DNA of 64,000 nucleotides from Harmothoe impar (lineage: Eukaryota > Annelida > Polychaeta > Phyllodocida > Polynoidae): contig OX381710.1 in assembly GCA_947462335.1 (NCBI GenBank), positions 24,955,772 through 25,019,771 on the forward strand. Reading direction: 5' to 3'. Shown in pieces: positions 11,691 to 22,619 of the stretch. A program made the translations under genes and the position numbers. The notes beneath the pieces were generated by a model. That model was not told the DNA's origin, did no database searches, and worked only from the letters and a program-made list of their open reading frames with translations. The number at the start of each line of letters is the position of its first letter. Within the stretch, counting starts at the first letter, position 1.

Positions 11691-12055
11691 TCGGCCATGA
11701 TATGATTACAAATCTGCCATTTTTCAATAAATCCCCTCCGAGATATTAGGCGGCTGGCAGGCCCGGCGACGACGGCCGGGGGAATACGCCTCTATCGCCG
11801 GGCCGGCATTAAAATGGAAATTTGATGGCGCTCGGGGTCGCAATTTGTATAATTCCGTTTCGCCCGCTCAAAAATGACTCTGTCAAAAAGATATCATTCA
11901 TTATTTCCTATCCATTATATTCCATTTACAGTATAATAAAACGGTAATTGAATCCGGGCACGATCATTGTGCGCGCCGCAATGTCCCGGCCCGCAGATTA
12001 GAAATCTTATTACTGCACGGAGCCCGGCCCGGGGCCCAGCGTCCCCCAGGGGTAC
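11690..12055. other. Candidate conserved noncoding element, alternating GC and AT
   Basis: GC-rich segments (GGCCCGGCGACGACGGCC) alternate sharply with homeodomain-type AT words (GGTAATTGAATC, CATTCATTATTTCC, AGATTAGAAATCTTATTA). The pattern is not simple repeat and is stopped in all frames. It looks like clustered regulatory binding sites. Cross-species alignment would decide. Confidence 0.4.
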
Positions 12056-12109
12056 CCGGATGTTCTACACCTCGTGACGAAGACAACCCCTAAAACTAGG
12101 TCTACACAA

Positions 12110-12780
12110 TGGGCGCAGTCTCAAGGGCCCGATGACCAGCACCTTCTGGACTATAGGTACCTTGGAACAGGGGCCCTGGGTATGAATCAGGGCTCTTGGA
12201 AGAAGACCCTATGAAACAGGGCACTTTGAACCTGGCCCTTGTGTCCGGGACCTTGGAACAGGGCCATCTGAACAAGAACTGTTCAAACACTAGTAGGTGC
12301 CCTCTCCGCACCACGACCCTTGAAAACTCTAAACTAGGACCCTTCCTCACCAGGATCAGTATAAATCAATAGGGCCCTTGAAGTTAGGCCATCTTGACCA
12401 GGAGCGTTGGAACTGAGAACGTAAAGTAGGTTTCTTGGATCCATGGAATAGGGCCCATGTAGGGATCCTCTGAACTAGGGCACCCTTGGGAAATGGGCAT
12501 TTCCAATCCATCTAGGATCATTGGAAAAGTAATCCTCTGAAACAGAGTCAGTTGGGCCTTCTTAATCAAGTACCCTAGATCTGGTGACCTCTGAACCCTT
12601 GGAATGGGAACTTGTAACTGGGACCGTTTGGAACCTATGTAAGAACAGGGGCATCTGGACCAGGGTCCTTGAAACAAAGCCCCCCTCCTCCGGAACAAGG
12701 ACCTTTGGAGTCGTGCCCCTCTAAACCAAAGCACTTGGAACAGGGCCTTCTGAACCAAGACCCCTGAACTAGGTTCTCTA
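12110..12780 (-). repeat. Degenerate minisatellite, GGAACAGGGCC words
   Basis: Imperfect units of about 15-20 bp alternate between CTTGGAACAGGGCC-like and CTCTGAACCAGGACCC-like forms for about 670 bp. Minus-strand ORFs 12102-12350 and 12384-12758 lie inside and are artefacts of the repeat. Confidence 0.8.
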
Positions 12781-12784
12781 TTAT

Positions 12785-13955
12785 ATATACCATGTCAGGA
12801 TAAAGTGACCAGTTCAGTTACATGCTGGATACAAGCAAAAGGAGTAGATTTACCAGTGACACACGTGTGTGTGTGCAGGGGGTGGTGATGTGCGTGCGTG
12901 AGTGAGTGCGTGTTGGGGAGGGGAGGGGAGACACAATAAGCTATCTATCAGTTAATTAATTGGCCCGGTAGTGAGGATGGGGAGATGGCGCGCAGGGGGT
13001 GATGGGATGCATGGGTTGGGCGGAAGGGAATTATGGGATGCATTACGTCATCACAACTTGTTACCCGCTACGGGGCTAGGGAAGTGTAATCAGACAATAA
13101 TAGGAGCCTGTGTGTGGATGTGTTTGTGGGAGGGGCTGTGGAGAATGGTAGATATGTTTCTAAATGAATTAGACTGTATTGAGGTTGAAAGAGTTGTAGC
13201 TCCTCTTTTTGGATCTCGCTATACTCTGTCATTAAACTACATTGACTCAATCAATGAGGAATGAATTCCATATGTGTATCAGTATCTTGTTAATTCCATT
13301 AAATATTCTCATTTTTAGGCGAAACCCAGTTGTATACATCGGAGGTCATAAACTCAATATTCATAGTAATAGGAAGCATAATAAAGACACGTATATGAAC
13401 AAGAGTGAAAGATGGTAAAGGTTGTTTATTGTTCCGTGAGGTGGGAGGGGCAGATGTGAGGAATGGCCTTATCAGATCTATGGGGAGTCCAATAATCGTT
13501 GAATCAAGTAACCTCACATATGTAAATATAAGTATACAAATCCCAATTTCTGGGTGACTCCAAATTGTAATAAACGATATTTAAAGACTGAAGTTTACCT
13601 CAGGTAACTTTACTGATGCTCCAAACACCAACATGCATATGGAGCATCAAATAGACAATCTCACTATCAGAAAATCACTCCCCTTTGCATGTCCAAGCCA
13701 CCTGAAATAAACCAGACTGCATGATAAAAAGTGGGTGAGGTGATTGTTCCGTGCTGAGGGCGGAGTGAGCACGTGTGAGCAGCTGAGCAGCGCCGTGAGC
13801 GGCAGTGATAGGAGATACTGGGGGTGTTTGGCTATAAATGATTGAGTGTTGAGCTGCTCGGGGCAGGACGAGCAGCCGAGAGCATGGACCCATGCTCATA
13901 CACAGGGATGTGAACAGCTTCTAGCTGAGCAGATAGTTCCTCTTATATAAGTTGT
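12785..13955. other. Unique stretch, no gene seen
   Basis: Includes a GTGTG patch near 12860-12910 and a small inverted repeat GATGCTCCA...TGGAGCATC at 13613-13648. An acceptor-like minus-strand site near 13700 lacks a good donor. No gene is supported. Confidence 0.4.
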
Positions 13956-13959
13956 CCCG

Positions 13960-14150
13960 GCAGGGATTCTGTGGACGTCTATGAGCTGTTCTGTGACAGG
14001 CTGTGAACTGTTCTGTGACAGACTGTGAGTTGTTTTGTGACAGACTTTTAGATGTTCCGTGACAACCTGTGAGTTATTATGGGACAGGTCGTTAGATGTT
14101 CTGTGTTGTGCTGTGAGATGTTCTGTGACTGGCTGTGAGGTGTATCGTGG
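13960..14150 (+). repeat. Degenerate CTGTGAG(T/A)TGTTCTGTGAC repeats
   Basis: Roughly 25-bp units of CTGTGAGTTGTTCTGTGACAG vary freely. Similar words form patches at 32.76-32.89 and 33.37-33.54 kb. Confidence 0.75.
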
Positions 14151-14525
14151 TGGTTTCTATAGCTTGGTGTGGTGTGTGGGGACGGGTCTGTCCCCCATAT
14201 AGGTGGTTTCTATAGCTTGGTGTGGTGTGTGGGGACGGGTCTGTCCCCCATATAGGTAGTTTCTATAGCTTGGTGTGGTGTGTGGGGACGGGTCTGTCCC
14301 CCATATAGGTGGTTTCTATAGCTTGGTGTGGTGTGTGGGGACGGGTCTGTCCCCCATATAGGTAGTTTCTATAGCTTGGTGTGGTGTGTGGGGACGGGTC
14401 TGTCCACCATATAGGTGGTGTCTGTAGTTTGGTGCGGTGCGTGTATTGGGGGGGGGGCAGCCCTGTCCACTATATAGGTGGTCCCTTTAGCTTACTGTGG
14501 TGTGTGGGAGAAGGTCTGAGCTCCT
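14151..14525 (+). repeat. 53-bp tandem repeat, about seven units
   Basis: Units begin at 14151, 14204, 14257, 14310, 14363 and 14416, exactly 53 bp apart, with TTTCTATAGCTTGGTGTGG and GACGGGTCTGTCC inside. The first five are nearly identical; the last two are diverged. Confidence 0.95.
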
Positions 14526-15170
14526 GGTTTATGTATGACACAATTACCTGAGCTGCTCAGTTAAGTATCAGTTGTCGTGACACGTCGCTGACCTAGTATT
14601 GAGGTCAGATCGAGCTGCTCCACAGCGCATGGTGGGTAAGGAGGCAGAGCAGGGTGAGAGGGAGGGGGGGGGGGGGAATGATGGCCGGTTATGTACGCAC
14701 AGATTGTTACACCGATTCTGAACAGCTGCTCTGCATGGATAAACCAACAACAAAAATGTCATTTTTACGTCTTGTGCAAATTCCGAAGGTAATACATAAT
14801 TCAATGCTCAGAACACATGCAGTATATTAGGCAAGACGGCAGTATGAACGTATAATATGGTGATACTCACATATTAGGGACAATAGGGCCTATCCCATAC
14901 AGAAAGATTAGCAGTTGTAGACTTCTAATGAGTCATCATAAAAATGATTTTGTTCACCCAAGTATCTGTTTAATCTTGGAAATACAACTCTAATGGCATG
15001 AGATTTTTTTTCCATTTATTATGAGTCAGTAGAAAACGGAAAACAATTTTATCGCAGATTTAGCAAAATATGAAGGAGATTAGCCACAACCTCTTATCTC
15101 TTATCAACACTTTGCCTTCATTTGTACTACGTATCTCATATCAACATGTATTTATACTGCACAGAATGTA
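14526..15170. other. AT-rich stretch, no gene seen
   Basis: Holds a G run at about 14664-14675. A minus-strand donor-like GTGAGTAT at 14864-14871 follows only a weak acceptor, so no exon is called. Confidence 0.4.
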
Positions 15171-15175
15171 TATGG

Positions 15176-15400
15176 TTAACCCTTTAATGTAAGCATAGTG
15201 AATACATTCTTGGTGAGCAAACAACTAGTGATGACTTCTTGCATCATGCCTGCCGAACATACGGGTTGACAAACTACCCTAGGGTCGTCATGATGCACTT
15301 GAGTGCAGAGCCACTGAGTTACGCGCTGGCGATGCATTGGTGCATCATTGTGATAAATGAGCATGACGCTTTGAGGCATTATGCCATCCTTGAAGGGTTG
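15176..15400. mobile_element. TTAA-family MITE, near complete
   Basis: TTAA at 15176-15179 then CCCTTTAATG; the body has CATGATGCACTTG and GGTGCATCATTGTG; the right end reads CCTTGAAGGGTT. The minus ORF 15176-15379 coincides with it and is not a gene. Confidence 0.75.
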
Positions 15401-16095
15401 GATGTTTACAGGCTCTTGGGTAGATTTTATGTAGGAGCGTGGGGGAATGATGCAAAACAGCCGTTGGCAATTAGGGGAAAACAGTGTGATTAGTCAATTT
15501 AATCATGCTGTATACAGCTTAATCACCCCTAAGGTGTTGCCAACGTCTTTGTTTATTTTTTCACCTGATCCTTTTTGGAGTGTCTGGGAGCGTATAACTT
15601 GATCAACCATAGTGTCACTTTTTTCCTGTTGTAAATACCTTGCTTGGTTGAAGGGGACAATGGGGGGGGGGGGGGTTCTTGGGAACGTGACTAACAGGTG
15701 ATAATGTATTTAGTATCAAACATTCTAATCTTCTCATCATTTACTTTACATGATCCTGCCATTTGACTGTTTGATGCACATGTGTTTTATGTACTTATAA
15801 TTACCATACCACTCTGTGCAGTGCTTCCCAATTGATGCTCCACCACTCAACTCTACACAAATCTGAGTCAAATGACGCCGGCCCAAATTATGCACTCCAA
15901 ATTATATTCAAACAGGTTTCTAGGCTTTCCTGGACAAATATTGTCTGATCCGTCAGCAAGTATTTAGCAACAAAGCCGGGATAAGTGGCTCCGGCCTAGA
16001 AGTTGGCGGGGAAGGGGAGATTGGGAGTCCATAGCTGAGGTCTAACACCCCCACCCCAACCTTCTCCAAACACACTAATCCACCCGTAATTACCC
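15401..16095. other. Unique stretch with poly-G run
   Basis: A 13-G run lies near 15662-15675. No exon or ORF of interest. Confidence 0.4.
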
Positions 16096-16330
16096 CCATC
16101 GCCTTTCTATTCCTCCCAAGTAGGAATCCCAGCATTCCCTGCGCCTTCCTGTTGATTTCCCGCGCTTCCCGTCCGAATGTCGGCTGCTGTCATTTCTCTC
16201 CGCCTCTGTCAATATTTTCCCCTGGATCGGATTGCTCCGGGCAACATCTAAACACACCGTGGTCCATGAGTAGATGAGAGGGTGGGAGGGGGGGGGGTTG
16301 TGGAGGACTGGTGATCGTTGGGGGCGTAGG
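16096..16330 (-). other. Candidate noncoding element or weak exon
   Basis: On the minus strand a pyrimidine-rich tract ends CCATCCCTCCAG near 16334, and a frame then stays open for about 80 codons, including DSSRHSDGKRGKSTGRRRE. A second frame is also open, a poly-G run interrupts the segment, and the downstream donor-like site is weak. I favour a unique regulatory block over coding. Confidence 0.2.
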
Positions 16331-16549
16331 ACCTGGAGGGATGGGGGTAAACCGGGGTAAAAAGGGGGTCTCAACACCGCGCATTACCGGATTACACGGA
16401 CACTTTCCGCACCAAAAGCACAAAGCCTCACAAACACACACAGAATTAGAATCATAACAAAAATGCAAGAAAAAACAGATCTACACAGAGACCATAGAGA
16501 TGGCAACTACATGAGAGCGGGGTATTAAAACCCGCCGGTTTAACCATTC

Positions 16550-16759
16550 ATGGACAGCATGATGCCTGCAGACTTCATGTCCATTTGTCATCATGATGCA
16601 GCAACTCTGCAGTAACTTTGCATGATGAAAGTGTACCAACCCCATAGAGTCAGCATAGTGCAAGAATGCAGCACTAGCGAGTAACTCTTCATGGCTGCAA
16701 TAATGCGCCATGCTGACAAAAAGACAATGATTAAACCAGGACGCTGCCCTTAAAGGGTC
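16550..16759. mobile_element. TTAA-family MITE, near complete
   Basis: TTAACCATTCATGGACAGCA at the left, CATCATGATGCAGC and GGTCAGCATAGTGC-like words inside, and GCTGCCCTTAAAGGGT at the right. Confidence 0.7.
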
Positions 16760-16934
16760 AATGATAATGACGCTTCCGGGTGCAGTGCCTCTAATACACT
16801 AATACACAGCCCTCTCCCGTTTCAGTTGAGTTCAGCATTTTAGAGCCTGGTAGATTTGTGGCAGTGCTGATGGTGGAACAAAGGGCAGACGACAATAGAG
16901 TAGGACGGGACTAAAGCCCGCCATGCCCACTCTA

Positions 16935-17085
16935 ACCCCGCAGAACATTATATTGGGCGGGAAAACGGCGGGTTGACAATGGCGCCCCCTGACGGCGCCG
17001 GCAGACGACATTAGCTTTGAGAGCCGGGGTCGGGTGTCGTCTGCGCCTGCGTGACGTGAATGGGACGTTTCCGGCGGCACGGGAC
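16935..17085. promoter_or_regulatory. CpG-rich block with E2F- and CRE-like sites
   Basis: GGCGGGAAA at 16956-16964 matches the E2F core and is followed by CGGCGGG. GCGCCCCCTGACGGCGCC lies just right, and GCGTGACGTG plus GTTTCCGG lie near 17048-17075. Promoter-like composition, but no start exon is visible. Confidence 0.35.
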
Positions 17086-17109
17086 GCTGTAGTGGTGGAT
17101 TGTGGGTAG

Positions 17110-17515
17110 GATGGGGACCCCGTGTGCAGGGTTGTAGGGCGATGTAGGATGTACGGCACATAGAGTGCATGGGGAGGGTATGAAATACACAAAATTGTGT
17201 GTGAAGAAGCCCCTCCTAGTATGTAAAGAACTCAGATTGAATTTAATCATGTATGTCGCTGACCATATGCTTTCTTCACACCCACTATACACAATCGTTG
17301 CCTGCGATATGAACAACTGATCAAATTCCCTGAAAATCACCCCCATTTAACTACCCTACTTACAGCCCAACGCGACCCATGTGTCTCGGTGACTATTATG
17401 TTTCCCTCTCTCTTTTGGGTTCCGTCTGTTTCTTATTCAATATTATATATCCGTACACCTCTCCCTCTCCCTGTCTGTCCCCTAACGTTCTAGCCCTCTA
17501 CACAACCCGTGTTCT
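17110..17515. other. Unique stretch, no gene seen
   Basis: Short overlapping ORFs on both strands without protein character. A CTCCCTCTCCCTGTCTGTCC pyrimidine patch lies near 17460-17480. Confidence 0.35.
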
Positions 17516-17935
17516 GTGCGCATGCCACTTCTCACCCCCAGCGCCGACCACTTTAATTTGGGTGGAGCAGATCTCGGCCGGTTCCCGACAACCACCATAC
17601 ATCTTCATCAACAAGAGGGCGATAACCAGATGCAATCCGCCACCGAAATTAAAACGATCGGCGAGGGTAGAAACGTGGGTGTTAGGGGGTTGGGGGAGGA
17701 GGTACTGGGGAGGGGGTGGTACAGGGAGCTGAGCGATATTGGGTGAATATGCTGCCTGTTTGTGTGTGGGATAATGGCGACTCCGCACGTGTCGCACGTG
17801 TCGCGGTGCGGGACGCACATTGTCGCGCGCGACCGTAATGACCGTTAGAAGCGCCATCTCACGGATGGGCGATAAACGGGGAATTGTCGGTCTCCTCTTG
17901 TCACGGGGGTCTGGGCGGCGGAGGGGGGGGGGTAT
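17516..17935. promoter_or_regulatory. GC-rich island with paired CACGTG E-boxes
   Basis: Two 9-bp units GCACGTGTC place E-boxes at 17786-17791 and 17795-17800. They are followed by CGCGCGCGACC and ACCGTTAG (MYB-like, reverse AACGG). The left part has TTTAATTTGGG and AAATTAAAACGATCGG. Overlapping ORFs reflect GC content. Promoter or enhancer function is inferred. Confidence 0.35.
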
Positions 17936-18339
17936 AGGTGGATTATTGGGGGGGGGGGGCCCAGACCCACCACTCTGTTATGCAGACTGTAAATTGGAGA
18001 AGAAAATATCACCTAGATATGCAGAATTATATCTTCCATCCAATATATACCTTCCCTAAGCTTTTCTGTAACAGCATATGCGATAATAAACACAATACAA
18101 GATGGGAAATGTGTTATCCTACACTTACTAGATCTTTTCATTGTGTTTCGAAATAGACCGCTAGATACTAACGTTGAACGCGTATGAAGCAGGCAGATTA
18201 TCAACTGCCTCAAGTCAGAGGGTAGAAGATGATACCCTGGACGAGCACCTCCAGGCGTGATGCCCCCACGGGACGTGTCTCCAGGGTAGGCTGAGGGAGC
18301 AGCTCCGGGGTAGTCATGGTAATCAGTGTGTGTGGGGGA

Positions 18340-18406
18340 AGGGGGCAGAGTGCACTGATAGTTTCCAACGGAAAGGAGGTATGAACCACCTTGCACTCTG
18401 CCCCCT
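18340..18406. repeat. 15-bp inverted repeat (hairpin)
   Basis: AGGGGGCAGAGTGCA at 18340-18354 is exactly inverted at 18392-18406, with a 37-bp spacer that itself holds AAGGAGGT...ACCACCTT. No flanking duplication was seen. Could be the remnant of a small inverted-repeat element. Confidence 0.6.
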
Positions 18407-18899
18407 ATTCTGGCAGGCACATTGTCACAAAACAATAACGATTATTCATCCCGTCTAAGAATCAGGAAGATATGCAGCATCTCACAGTGAGCTTGTGAAT
18501 AGTCTCCATTTAACTTCTGTAAAAATAAAACGTTCCAGAAAATAATAGGGGAGTAGTTTCATTGGGCCGAAAGTTAGCATTTTCTAAGGTTTTTATCCGA
18601 CAAACTGTATATAAGGGGGATGTATTTGCAATGACCCATTCCCTCTATAAAATTTACAGGGAAGAGAACAGAGCCTATAGATACTATTTATTATTTTTCA
18701 GTGTTTATCATATTTAAGATCCACAACTGACCGAATGGCTGAGGTGCTATCTGCATAAGACATGACGTAAACAACAGCGGCCCAAGATAGGATAGAGCAG
18801 GGCCACATTACGTCCATGTCACGTGTAAGACACCTTCCGTAGAAGCGGAGATTGTTGGTCTGTAGGCCGCTGGGAGGCGCCCCTGCTGCACCTGGTGGC

Positions 18900-19140
18900 A
18901 CATGGACGAACTAAGTGACGAGCTAGCGTCCCGTCCCGCTTCTATTTTATTGGAGTGCACAGTGACGGTCAGGGATTCACCTATTATGAGCGCCATTTTT
19001 ATTAATTTGGGCCCCTGCCATGTAGCCTAGGGATATTGGGAGACGTGATGTGGAGGCGGGAGGGGTGGGGTGGTCCTATTGCCCCCCTACGTGTTGCTGT
19101 CGCGCATGCGCACCATGATATGGCTACTTCCGGTGGTTCC
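18900..19140. promoter_or_regulatory. NRF1/ETS promoter-like block
   Basis: CGCGCATGCGCA at 19101-19112 is a full NRF1-type palindrome. ACTTCCGG (ETS) follows at 19126-19133. Left of it are TTTTATTGGAGTGC and GAGCGCCATTTTTATTAATTTG. The order NRF1 then ETS is common in TATA-less promoters of animals. No exon was placed. Confidence 0.4.
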
Positions 19141-19224
19141 CACACGTGGTGCACGCTGGGAAGTCCCCGACCCCCCAATACACACAGGTCCACACCGCCC
19201 GGCCCGGGACCGCCACCCTGCAAC

Positions 19225-19330
19225 CCGCTACCATTAATTGTGCGGCTATAATGAAATAATGGACAATTTCTAAATGGCTTTTTGCCGGCTGATGGTTGAC
19301 TGTGACCCGGGCGCGATCTGACTGTGCCCA
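19225..19330. other. Candidate noncoding element right of NRF1 site
   Basis: CCATTAATTGTGCGGC, TAATGAAATAATGGAC and GCCGGCTGATGGTTGACTG mix homeodomain-like and GC-rich words, then run into a C15 tract at 19331-19345. Conservation is untested. Confidence 0.3.
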
Positions 19331-19732
19331 CCCCCCCCCCCCCCCACTCTCCAGCCCCACCATCACCACACTGTGGTTTCATTGTGGTCGCCAAAAGTGC
19401 GCGTAAAAACGCAACAGTGCAACCTCTTTATGGGAAACTGATTTTTTACTGGGGGAGGGGTTAGGGGTGGGGCGCTTTTCCTAGCATATAGACTAAAACC
19501 TCCTCCCCCACCCCTTCACACACACATGAACACTATAATAGGTAAAAAGCATTGTCTGCCAATCACCCCTGATCCCCCACCCCCCGACCAACCACCAGGC
19601 TACCTGCACCTCTGCCACAATCCAATCAGCTTATTGTTATCATGACCACAATTATCCTATTGTTGGTGTGGCAACCAACCCCGCCACCCACAGGTATAAA
19701 CCACACAGCCGCCACCAAGACATGTAGCACTG

Positions 19733-19845
19733 TGTAGAAGCCATGAATCATGCCGACCCCACAGGGCTGATACACTCTAGAACAGTCAGCATGATGCACC
19801 AAAGCATTGCTGGAGAGTTACACACCTGCACTGCAGTATGAACGT
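19733..19845. mobile_element. TTAA-family MITE, internal fragment
   Basis: Keeps CATGAATCATGCCGACCCC, GGCTGATACACTC and GTCAGCATGATGCACC in family order. Both termini are gone. Confidence 0.6.
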
Positions 19846-19905
19846 ATCCCGAAAAGGTTGATGGCTCTATTAAGTTTTACAATACCTCATAATTGTGGCA
19901 CGATA

Positions 19906-19937
19906 TGCGAAAAGGGACAGTAAGATCCCTTTTCGCA
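19906..19937. repeat. Perfect 12-bp hairpin
   Basis: TGCGAAAAGGGA at 19906-19917 is inverted exactly at 19926-19937 around an 8-nt loop. GAT/ATC outside extends the stem past one unpaired base on each side. Function unknown. Confidence 0.7.
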
Positions 19938-19984
19938 GATCATGTCACATATTGTGTTACGGATTTTTGTGTGTGTATGCATGT

Positions 19985-20200
19985 ACCATGTTTTATAATG
20001 TTATAATATACCCCTAAAATCTGGCGTAGAAGCCGCGGCTTGTACGTGAGTCAGACTCAGCTTTTTTCTAGCATGCCTATATAGGGTGCGGCTTATACGA
20101 GAGTTTTTATAAATATACTTCAGTCCCAAAATCGTACTAGCGATTTAAGCGAATTAGGCTTATACGCGAGAATTTACTCTCATATGGTCATACGGTGTCA
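19985..20200. repeat. Possible old transposon remnant (GGCTTATACG words)
   Basis: GCGGCTTATACGAGAG and GGCTTATACGCGAG occur about 70 bp apart with GAAGCCGCGGCTTGTACGTGAG to the left. Such words are frequent in old DNA-transposon remnants. I cannot delimit or classify it. Confidence 0.3.
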
Positions 20201-20690
20201 TTATTCTGTATTACCATTTCCATTGAGCTTTATATTAGGCCTATACATGTAGACACAATATGGGGGTCTGTTGCACCCTGCAGTGTCCATCGGCGTTCTA
20301 TAGCAATATGGTACAGATAGGATGTTGATACTTGTTTTTTTCTTTGTCATTCGTATTTCAATTGAGATCAGCCCATTTAAAAGTTGTTAATATTTCAGAT
20401 GAACTGGTAACAAGCCACACATATATGTGTACCCCGTGCTCCCTCACTCTACCCACACTGATTGACAAGGACAGTGGGGAGAGTGGGAAATGAATGGCCA
20501 TGGGAAAGGGGATGCAAATGGGAGGGGGGTACTAGTAAGTAGAAATGGAAATAGAAATCCAGGGCTATAATACAGAGCGTGCACGTATAGATGTGATTTC
20601 ATTGTGAAACACGGCAAAATACACCATACAGACTTTATTATGAAGGCCTACAATAGGCAGGATGGGCATGGGGTACTGGAGGGGGTTGAG
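20201..20690. other. Unique stretch, no gene seen
   Basis: AT-rich DNA with no ORF or splice structure of note. Confidence 0.4.
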
Positions 20691-20691
20691 T

Positions 20692-20914
20692 CATTTAAGG
20701 GCGTAGTGCTTTAATGACGTATGTCCTTTGTCGTCCTGATGCATACATGCAATATGCTTTTCTACTCTCCTGGGCTGCATAAATGCATCATGCCAACCCC
20801 CTGGGGTGATACATACTCCCAATGGTCAGTATGATGCAGCATGATGCACAAAACGTGCATCATAACGTTAAAGTGAATAATGTATTAAACGTTATGCGGC
20901 CCTTAAAGGGTTAG
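20692..20914. mobile_element. TTAA-family MITE, complete body
   Basis: Left end TTTAAGGGCGTAGTGCTTTAA, body with GCATAAATGCATCATGCC and GGTCAGTATGATGCAGC, right end GCGGCCCTTAAAGGGTTA. Among the best-preserved copies for building a consensus. Confidence 0.8.
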
Positions 20915-21404
20915 AAGTGGGTGTACACGCAACAGGATGAGCTGATTTGTCAGACAGCTACTGTTCATTTGGTGGTGGTGGAGCAGCTCAGGGTTGTTGG
21001 GTGCTGTCCCTATAGGCAGCCTTACATCACAGCATGCCACTCCCAATAACTCACATCTAAACGGGCTTTATTTTGTTTTATGGTGTACTCTGTTTCAGTT
21101 CCCATTGAAATCTCATTTGTACAGTTTAGTTTGTATTGCACTGGCACAAAAAGTGTGTCCGTGATTTGACAAAAAGTGAGAGCTATCATTGCCACGTAAC
21201 ACGTGGATGATGTGCACAATATCCGCCCAGAGATACAGTCCTGTAGAAGCTTTTGCTAAATGTGACAATGGTACCATGCGCTATGACACAACATGTAGTA
21301 CGCGATTTGCTCAAATGTGTTTAAAAAAAAAAAATTCAACCTTATTGAGTTAAGAGAATATACACATGCAGATGCCTCGATTGGTTTTAGCCTGTTTGGT
21401 GTTC
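20915..21404. other. Unique stretch, no gene seen
   Basis: The minus-strand ORF 21022-21219 has no domain. Minus-strand AATAAA at 21069-21074 could be a polyadenylation signal for the weak exon at 21.54 kb, but this is speculative. Confidence 0.3.
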
Positions 21405-21406
21405 AT

Positions 21407-21514
21407 CCCAGTGGGCACAGAATTTAGTTCAATGTTGAATCAACATTAAATCAACATTGAATGAACATTATCAACCAGTTTTCAATGTTCATTCAATGTT
21501 TTGTGCCCACTGGG
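21407..21514. mobile_element. CCCAGTGGGCAC MITE, complete
   Basis: Perfect terminal inverted repeats CCCAGTGGGCAC and GTGCCCACTGGG, flanked by AT on both sides (21405-21406 and 21515-21516). The interior is TTCAATGTTGAATCAACATT-type words in both orientations. The 2-bp AT flank resembles that reported for ISL2EU-type elements, from memory. Confidence 0.8.
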
Positions 21515-21537
21515 ATGTAGCTTAGAGTGTTTGTCCT

Positions 21538-21574
21538 TTAGATGGTTCTCTGTTCCTCAGATGAGTCTACAATC
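21538..21574 (-). CDS. Weak candidate terminal exon
   Basis: On the minus strand a long pyrimidine tract ends CCTTCTTTCAG just before 21574. The following frame reads IVDSSEEQRTI and then stops (TAA, 21538-21540). The tract is part of a plus-strand GACAGA simple-repeat region, which can mimic an acceptor, so support is poor. Confidence 0.12.
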
Positions 21575-21900
21575 CTGAAAGAAGGAAACGCAGACACAGA
21601 CAGGCACACAAACAAACATAGACTCACAGACTCACACCCAGAGACACACATACAGTCAGGGGGAGTGGGTGATGGAGAGAGACAGAGATACAGCGACAAA
21701 AAGTGACGGGAGTGAGTACCCGGTAGTATCAACTGAAGACTGTGAGTAGTATAGTGAATCTGGACAAGTGCTCAGGTTATAGGAAACAATGGCATTGGAT
21801 GTGGCTGCCAGATTGAGAGGAAAACGGAAGAGAATACGCAGATAGTAACTTAAGAGAGATGAGCAGGTAAAGGCAGACAGGCAGACAGACAGTCAGACAA
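21575..21900 (+). repeat. (ACAG/AGAC) purine-rich simple repeat
   Basis: Loose AGACACAGACAGGCAC- and GACAGGCAGACAGACAG-type words recur across this stretch. One GTGAGTAGTATAG word at 21740 matches the dispersed minisatellite motif. Confidence 0.6.
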
Positions 21901-22494
21901 AAAAGGAAGACAGACTGAGAGCTGGATGAAGTAAGGATCGAGTGGCCCTTTGCAGGTGGCAATGTCAAAGGCCTTGCAGCTAAAACTCGCGGACAGTAAT
22001 GACAGTTGTCTGACAGTGACCACACTGGACCTCTGAGCACACCCACACGTCGCCTGTGCTCAGTCGACATGTAAACTAACCCATACCGGGGTCACAAGGG
22101 ACAAGTTAAGGCTGTCCGGGCTGTCCGTACCACTGTTGTACGTCATCACATGACCTGCGTGTCACATGACCCGTGGTCACCTGCCGTTAACGCCGCCCCT
22201 GGCCTGAAGAGGGCGCGTCGGTAGTTGTCAGAGGTCGGTAGTAGGGAGCTGAGTTAAGTGGTCGGGGATGGCCTGTCTGCCCCCCCCCCTCCTCCCGGTG
22301 AGGTCTCAGTGCCCCTCCCACACAGAGAGCTGCCTCCACGGCCTCAGGGCGGCACCGTGTCAGGTTGCCGCCACTTGCCGCATCTAGACCTGTCCACACA
22401 GTCCTCCTGGCACATGTCCTGGTACAGACTCTTCTACCCCCCCCCCCCACACACACACCAATACACACCCTATATCTCTGTATGTATGTGCCCC

Positions 22495-22619
22495 AGTCGG
22501 CATGATGCTTGAATACAGTCCTGATAAATAGACCTTCCATGCGCTGCATTCATATATACATCATGATGGTGAAAAAACAGCACAGCACATTAAAGCACTA
22601 TGCAGCCCTTAAATGGTTC
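22495..22619. mobile_element. TTAA-family MITE, right half
   Basis: From GTCGGCATGATGCTTGAAT through ACATTAAAGCACTATGCAG to CCCTTAAATGGTT. The left half is absent and abuts GC-rich DNA. Confidence 0.65.

Noticed and set aside
19906..19937. Hairpin as a bacterial-type terminator
   Set aside because: Context is eukaryotic, no upstream gene and no T-run after the stem.
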